Source: Pseudomonas viridiflava (GTDB taxonomy: Bacteria > Pseudomonadota > Gammaproteobacteria > Pseudomonadales > Pseudomonadaceae). From it: a stretch of DNA of 64,000 nucleotides. The stretch spans positions 248,001 through 312,000 of the forward strand of contig NZ_UWFN01000181.1 in the NCBI RefSeq assembly GCF_900602065.1, read 5' to 3'. This document shows, piece after piece, positions 59,576 to 64,000 of the stretch. The position numbers and the translations under genes are program-made. The notes beneath the pieces are model-generated. The model saw only the letters and a program-made list of their open reading frames with translations, was not told the DNA's origin and did not search any database. Every line of letters begins with the position of its first letter. The first letter of the stretch is position 1.

Positions 59576-61017
59576 CAGGCATCCCCTCCGAATACATCGA
59601 CTTGCTTGAATACGCAGGCGGGCGAGGCATGGCCGACGCGTACCACTTGATTGGGTTCGCCTTTGCCGCAGTTGGGCGTGCCCAGTACCTTGAAGGTGCT
59701 GGCGTCGCCCACGGCGCTGAGGTTTTTCCAGAACTGCGCGGAAATCGCCCGGTAATTCGGATTCTTCACCACGCCTTTGAGTTCGCCGTTCTCGATCAAC
59801 TGGCCCCACTCGCAGCCGAACTGGAATTTGTTGCGCGCATCGTCGATGGACCACGAACGGTTGGTGGACATCAGCACGCCGTGTTCGATGTTGCCGATCA
59901 ACTGATCAAGGGACTTATCCCCAGGCTCGATGTTGAGGTTGGCCATGCGATCAATCGGCGGGCGGTTCCAGTTGCACGCGCGGCTGTTGGCGACGCCTGG
60001 CAAGTCGGCGCGGTATTGCGACAGTGCGCCGCCCAACGGTCTTTCCAGTACACCTTTGCGAATCAGGAACTGTTTGCTGGCGGGTGTGCCGTCATCGTCG
60101 TGGCTGTAGCTCGCCAACTGCTCTGGGATGTCCGGGTCGAAGGTCACGTTGAGCAATTCGGAGCCGTATTGCAGATGGCCGAAGTCACTGGCTTTGACGA
60201 AGCTGGTCCCGGCGTAGTTACGCTCGTCACCGAGGATGCGGTCCAGCTCCAGCGGGTGGCCGATGGACTCATGGATTTGCAGAATCATCTGGTCGGGCGT
60301 TAACAGCAAGTCCCGAGGACCGTTAGGTGTGTTGGGGGCCATGATCAGTTGCAACGCCTGATCGGCGACTTTGCTGGCCGCGCCTACCAGTCCGCAATTG
60401 GCGATGACTTCCGCGCCGCCTTGCTGACCGAAGTTATCCCGGCCCAGGCTGCGGGTCTGGCTGTCACTGCCGTCATAGGCGGTGACGGTCATGCCCGGGT
60501 AAACAAAACGCTGCGCCCGACGAATCTGTGCGCCCGCATTGTTCAGGTAAATCTGCTCGACGTTTTCCAGGCCCAGGGTGACTTGCCAGTTCACCAAACG
60601 CTCGTCTTTGGGCACGGCGCTGGACTCGGTCATCAGCAGTTGGAGGCAGTCGCTCAATGGCGGGAAGGCGTCCTGCAAATGCGGCGACAGGTAGTCAGCT
60701 TGCGCGGTCGCAACTGGTTGATCGCTGAGGTTCAGCAGTGCGTGAGGGGCGAGCCTGCGAGCGTGGGCTTCGGCTTGTTCCAGCGCGGCTTGCAAACCGC
60801 GTTGCGAAATATCCCGGGTTGCTGCGTAAGCTTCGACGCCATTAAGGCGCACGGTCAGCATCGCGCCTTCGTCAGTGCTCAAGTGCGGCGGTTCGGCGAC
60901 ATTTTTGCGCACGCACAAGTGCTGGCTGGTCTGGCGGACATAACGCACGGAGAAGAACTGGGCACGGCTCTGCAAGGCGGTAAACCGCTGCTGGAGCTGA
61001 GCGGAAAAATCGAACAT
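59575..61017 (-). CDS. TldD-like zinc metalloprotease subunit
   Basis: Protein of 480 residues with the zinc motif LQIHESIGHPLELDRILG (HExxxH) and the C-terminal NCGKGEPNQ whose Cys completes the metal site in this family. TldD/TldE pairs are barrel-shaped proteases that trim leader peptides of modified peptides such as microcin B17 and degrade flexible peptides. Overlaps its partner by one base and so is coupled. Canonical tldD of Pseudomonas lies elsewhere, to my knowledge, so this is likely a second pair. No precursor peptide gene is visible nearby. Confidence 0.88.
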   Translation of the reverse strand: MFDFSAQLQQRFTALQSRAQFFSVRYVRQTSQHLCVRKNVAEPPHLSTDEGAMLTVRLNGVEAYAATRDISQRGLQAALEQAEAHARRLAPHALLNLSDQPVATAQADYLSPHLQDAFPPLSDCLQLLMTESSAVPKDERLVNWQVTLGLENVEQIYLNNAGAQIRRAQRFVYPGMTVTAYDGSDSQTRSLGRDNFGQQGGAEVIANCGLVGAASKVADQALQLIMAPNTPNGPRDLLLTPDQMILQIHESIGHPLELDRILGDERNYAGTSFVKASDFGHLQYGSELLNVTFDPDIPEQLASYSHDDDGTPASKQFLIRKGVLERPLGGALSQYRADLPGVANSRACNWNRPPIDRMANLNIEPGDKSLDQLIGNIEHGVLMSTNRSWSIDDARNKFQFGCEWGQLIENGELKGVVKNPNYRAISAQFWKNLSAVGDASTFKVLGTPNCGKGEPNQVVRVGHASPACVFKQVDVFGGDA

Positions 61018-61073
61018 GCAGAATCATCCTTGTTCGGGTGAAGCGGGGGATTGGGCGTTGTCTGGTCTGGCGT

Positions 61074-61142
61074 CTTCGCGAATGAATTCGCTCCCACAGG
61101 TGGATCGCATTTCAACCGTGGGAGCGAATTCATTCGCGAAGG
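61074..61142. repeat. REP pair in opposite orientation, GAATTCATTCGCGAAG family
   Basis: Arms CGCGAATGAATTCGCTCCCA and GTGGGAGCGAATTCATTCGC, 17 nt apart. Here the GTGGGAG ends point inward, the reverse of a usual REPIN; a similar arrangement is at 63334-63400. Confidence 0.85.
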
Positions 61143-61399
61143 GCGCGACGCGGTCTAGCGCTTAAAACGATGGCGTTAGATTAGGCCTGTGGCCATGTCG
61201 GGATCAAGCGCGGCTCCCACAGGTTGGCCATGATCTAGGGCTGATGATGGGCCTGTGGGACCGAATTCATTCGCGAAGGGCGCGACGCGGTGTAGCGCTG
61301 AAAACGATGGCGTTAGATTAGGCCTGTGGCCATGTCGGGATCAAGCGCGGCTCCCACAGGTTGGCCATGATCTCGGGCTGATGATGGACCTGTGGGACC
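61126..61399. repeat. 137-bp tandem duplication containing REP arms
   Basis: Copies at 61126-61262 and 61263-61399 start with GAATTCATTCGCGAAGGGCG and end before the next GAATTC; a third start (61400) follows with only the first bases conserved. I count about four differences between copies. Each holds REP-like stretches (CGGCTCCCACAGG). The array is followed by an imperfect arm pair ending at 61480. The whole gap 61018-61538 holds no gene. Confidence 0.9.
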
Positions 61400-61538
61400 G
61401 AATTCATTCGGGAAGGCGGTGTTTCAGTCTATACAAGGCTGAGGATGTACTGGCCTCTTCGCGAATAAATTCGCTACCACAGGAAATTTGAGCTAGCAGT
61501 CCAACACAGAATCTCCCACGGATACCGTATTTCAAATT

Positions 61539-63242
61539 TTACTGCGCAGTACGGCTCACTTCCCGCATCGGCTTGCCACGCGCAGGCTTGTCACCCGCCA
61601 CGAAATAATCAGCCGTGCTACGAGCCAGCGGCGCGCGACCACGGATCTTGTCGGCGATTTTCTCGGCGATCATGATCGTCGGCGCGTTCAGGTTGCCTGT
61701 CGTGATCAGCGGCATGATCGACGCATCGACAACGCGCAGCCCCTGCATGCCGTGCACGCGACCTTCACCATCAACCACGGCCATTTCATCAGTGCCCATT
61801 TTGCACGAGCAGGATGGGTGGTAAGCCGTCTCAGCGTGTTCACGGATGAAGGTGTCGAGGTCTTCATCGGACTGCACTTCAATGCCAGGGCTGATTTCGC
61901 GGCCACGGTATTGATCGAGCGCAGGCTGCTGCATGATTTCCCGGGTCAGGCGGATGCCATCACGGAATTCTTGCCAGTCCTGCTCGCTCGCCATGTAGTT
62001 GAACAGGATGCTCGGGTAGTCGCGTGGATTCTTCGATTTGACCTGCACACGACCACGGCTAGGGGAACGCATCGAGCCCACGTGAGCCTGGAAACCATGC
62101 TCTTTCACGCCCTTGGTACCGTTGTAGTTAATCGCTACGGGCAGGAAGTGGTACTGAATGTTCGGCCATTCAAACTCTTCGCTCGAACGGATGAAACCGC
62201 CCGCTTCGAACTGGTTGCTGGCGCCGATACCGGTGCCGAGGAACATCCACTCGGCGCCGATTGCAGGCTGGTTCCACCACAGCAGCGACGGGTACAGCGA
62301 AACAGGCTGGGTGCAAGAATATTGCAGGTACATCTCCAGGTGATCCTGAAGATTCTGGCCGACGCCTGGCAGGTCATGAACCACCGGGATATCCAGTGCG
62401 TTCAACACTTCAGCAGGGCCTACGCCGGAGCGTTGCAAAATCTGCGGCGAGGCAATCGCGCCGCTGCATAGCAAGACTTCTTTACGCGCTTTGGCTTCGA
62501 TGCGCGCATCGCTGTCGCCGACCAGGTAGCTCACGCCCACGGCTTTCTTGCCGTCGAACAGGATTCGATCAGTCAGCGCGTGAGTGACGATGGTCAGGGT
62601 CGAGCGCTTCTTGGCTTCATCCAGATAACCGCGAGCGGTGCTGGCGCGACGGCCTTTAGGCGTCACAGTGCGGTCCATCGGACCAAAGCCTTCTTGCTGA
62701 TAACCGTTGAGGTCATCGGTGCGCGGGTAACCGGCCTGCACACCCGCTTCAACCATCGCGTGGAACAGCGGATTGTTGCCAGTCTTCGGCGTGGTCACGC
62801 TGACCGGACCGTCGCCACCGTGATAGTCGTTGGCGCCGATGTCACGGGTTTCGGCTTTGCGGAAATACGGCAGGCAATCGGCGTAGGTCCAGTCTTCCAG
62901 GCCAGGGTTCTTCGCCCAGCCGTCGTAGTCCATCGCGTTGCCGCGGATGTAGCACATGCCGTTGATAAGCGACGAGCCGCCCAGGCCTTTGCCGCGACCG
63001 CATTCCATACGACGACCGCCCATGTGTGGCTCTGGATCGGTCTCGTAGGCCCAGTTGTAGCGACGGCCCTGAAGCGGGAATGCCAGAGCAGCCGGCATTT
63101 GTGTACGGAAATCCAGACGATAGTCCGGGCCACCGGCTTCCAGCAGCAGAACGGTGACGCCTGCGTCTTCGGTGAGACGGGCTGCCAAGGTGTTACCGGC
63201 CGAACCTGCGCCGATGATGATGTAATCGAATTCCTGGGACAT
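61539..63242 (-). CDS. betA: Choline dehydrogenase
   Basis: Membrane-associated FAD enzyme of 567 residues oxidising choline to betaine aldehyde. GMC-oxidoreductase signatures are present: [19 protein letters not shown] (FAD), [20 protein letters not shown] (signature 1) and [15 protein letters not shown] (signature 2). The region [15 protein letters not shown] and [12 protein letters not shown] near the end are typical of BetA. The start is ATG 63242 with GAGGG 7 nt upstream; a longer frame to 63308 is rejected. Partner of betB next to it for the osmoprotectant glycine betaine. Confidence 0.96.
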   Translation of the reverse strand: MSQEFDYIIIGAGSAGNTLAARLTEDAGVTVLLLEAGGPDYRLDFRTQMPAALAFPLQGRRYNWAYETDPEPHMGGRRMECGRGKGLGGSSLINGMCYIRGNAMDYDGWAKNPGLEDWTYADCLPYFRKAETRDIGANDYHGGDGPVSVTTPKTGNNPLFHAMVEAGVQAGYPRTDDLNGYQQEGFGPMDRTVTPKGRRASTARGYLDEAKKRSTLTIVTHALTDRILFDGKKAVGVSYLVGDSDARIEAKARKEVLLCSGAIASPQILQRSGVGPAEVLNALDIPVVHDLPGVGQNLQDHLEMYLQYSCTQPVSLYPSLLWWNQPAIGAEWMFLGTGIGASNQFEAGGFIRSSEEFEWPNIQYHFLPVAINYNGTKGVKEHGFQAHVGSMRSPSRGRVQVKSKNPRDYPSILFNYMASEQDWQEFRDGIRLTREIMQQPALDQYRGREISPGIEVQSDEDLDTFIREHAETAYHPSCSCKMGTDEMAVVDGEGRVHGMQGLRVVDASIMPLITTGNLNAPTIMIAEKIADKIRGRAPLARSTADYFVAGDKPARGKPMREVSRTAQ

Positions 63243-63333
63243 TACTGCACCCTCTTTGAAAAGTTGTGGAGCGGGGGAGCAATGAGCGCTCGACCCCTTG
63301 CACCCCATGCAAGTGCGCTAGCTGGAAGGACCC

Positions 63334-63400
63334 CTTCGCGAATGAATTCGCTCCCACAGATGTACTGCATTTCCCTGTGGGAGCGGATTCATCCGCGAGG
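63334..63400. repeat. REP pair, inward orientation, GAATTCATTCGCGAAG family
   Basis: CGCGAATGAATTCGCTCCCA and GTGGGAGCGGATTCATCCGC, 15 nt apart, between betA and betB. A compensating change (GGATTCATCC for GAATTCATTC) keeps the stem of the second unit. Confidence 0.85.
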
Positions 63401-63427
63401 CGTCCGCCCAGACGACGATCGGCGAAC

Positions 63428-64000
63428 TTAGAACACCGAAGCGTAATCGCCCAACTCAACCTGAACGGACTTGATCCTTGTGTACTGCGCCAACGAGCTG
63501 ATGCCGTTTTCGCGACCTACACCGGATTGCTTGTAGCCGCCGACCGGCATTTTCGCGTCGGACTCGCCCCAAGCGTTGATCCAGCAAATGCCGGCTTCAA
63601 GCTGGTGAATCACGCGGTGAGCGCGGTTGAGGTCTTTGGTGACGATGCCTGCCGCCAAGCCGAAATCAGTGTCGTTGGCGCGGCGGATGACTTCTTCTTC
63701 AGTGTCGTAACCGAGGATGCTCATCACCGGGCCGAAGATTTCTTCCTGGACGATTTTCATGTCGTCAGTGCAGTCAGTGAAAACCGTTGGAGCGACATAA
63801 GCTCCCTTGGCCAGTTCACCTTCGGTCAGTCGCTCGCCACCGGCCAGCAGGCGTGCGCCTTGCTCTTTGCCGGAGGCGATGTAGCCCAACACGTTTTCCA
63901 TGTGGGCGAAGCTGACCAGCGGGCCGAAATTGGTATTTTCGTCTTCCGGGTCGCCGACACGGATGCGCTTCACGCGCTCCAGGATTTTTGCTTCAAACGC
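63428..64000 (-). CDS. betB: Betaine aldehyde dehydrogenase, C-terminal part
   Basis: The last 190 residues or so of an NAD(P)-dependent aldehyde dehydrogenase; the start lies beyond the right edge. Visible parts are [40 protein letters not shown] (conserved Glu of the cofactor site), [32 protein letters not shown] and the end [11 protein letters not shown]. The catalytic Cys is outside the window. Converts betaine aldehyde to glycine betaine; order betB-betA is that of Pseudomonas betIBA, with betI expected further upstream. Confidence 0.95.
   Translation of the reverse strand, partial: AFEAKILERVKRIRVGDPEDENTNFGPLVSFAHMENVLGYIASGKEQGARLLAGGERLTEGELAKGAYVAPTVFTDCTDDMKIVQEEIFGPVMSILGYDTEEEVIRRANDTDFGLAAGIVTKDLNRAHRVIHQLEAGICWINAWGESDAKMPVGGYKQSGVGRENGISSLAQYTRIKSVQVELGDYASVF

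Noticed and set aside
58250..59854. Longest frame of the TldE-like gene with 93 extra N-terminal residues
   Set aside because: The extra part is out-of-frame sequence of the TldD-like gene; ATG 59575 overlaps that gene's stop and begins the family homology.

Overview
The window reads as chromosomal DNA of a Pseudomonas, most likely of the P. fluorescens group. Codon use is GC-rich, the gene families are typical of the genus (putA/putP, betBA, dbpA, mscK, yccS, trxC, DUF6124), and the intergenic spaces carry many short palindromic REP/REPIN repeats of the kind known from P. fluorescens. I saw no rRNA, tRNA, CRISPR array, prophage or intact insertion sequence. Several intuitive starts were moved from the longest frame to sites with a Shine-Dalgarno sequence or a stop/start overlap, and each such choice is stated.

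Layout. 1-3343: the 5' part of a YnfM-type MFS exporter divergent from a LysR regulator, then a methyl-accepting chemotaxis protein. 3627-22656: one very long minus-strand operon of about 19 kb and 18 to 19 genes, a complete aryl polyene (APE; xanthomonadin/flexirubin-like pigment) pathway. An ammonia-lyase should make the aryl acid starter. A ligase loads it on an acyl carrier protein, there being two ACPs. Two ketosynthases, a chain-length-factor-like protein, a ketoreductase and two dehydratase modules build the polyene. A methyltransferase and a halogenase-like flavoprotein tailor it. Two acyltransferases, a glycosyltransferase, a thioesterase, a LolA-like carrier, an MMPL exporter and a lipoprotein handle lipid attachment and export. 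Most junctions overlap by a few bases. The only three gaps above 100 nt inside the core operon each contain exactly one REPIN.

22933-28727: an orphan ParA ATPase divergent from the APE operon, an orphan PAAR protein, thioredoxin 2, a YgeA-type racemase, two AT-richer hypothetical genes (one exported), and selO. 29006-36417: the mechanosensitive channel MscK, a NhaP2-type antiporter and an acyl-CoA dehydrogenase. 36772-39439: a small accessory patch with a DUF6124 protein, an unknown 106-residue protein and a delta-60 repeat protein. 39720-45615: the proline utilisation pair putA and putP, with four PutA-operator-like hexamers between them. 45747-51364: a leaderless family 7 polysaccharide (alginate) lyase, a REC-PAS-GGDEF-EAL response regulator, a YgjP-type metallopeptidase, a small winged-helix protein, ElaA and a periplasmic solute-binding protein. 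51345-58064: YccS, a YhiN-type flavoprotein, DbpA and an MdtD-type exporter. 58250-61017: a TldD/TldE-like protease pair. 61074-61480: a 137-bp tandem duplication of REP-containing DNA. 61539-64000: betA and the 3' part of betB for glycine betaine synthesis.

The most notable content is the APE operon, with its halogenase-like enzyme, its ligase-dehydratase fusion and its three REPIN-invaded gene junctions, one of which is read in frame into a signal peptide. I found no system I can defend as wholly undescribed.
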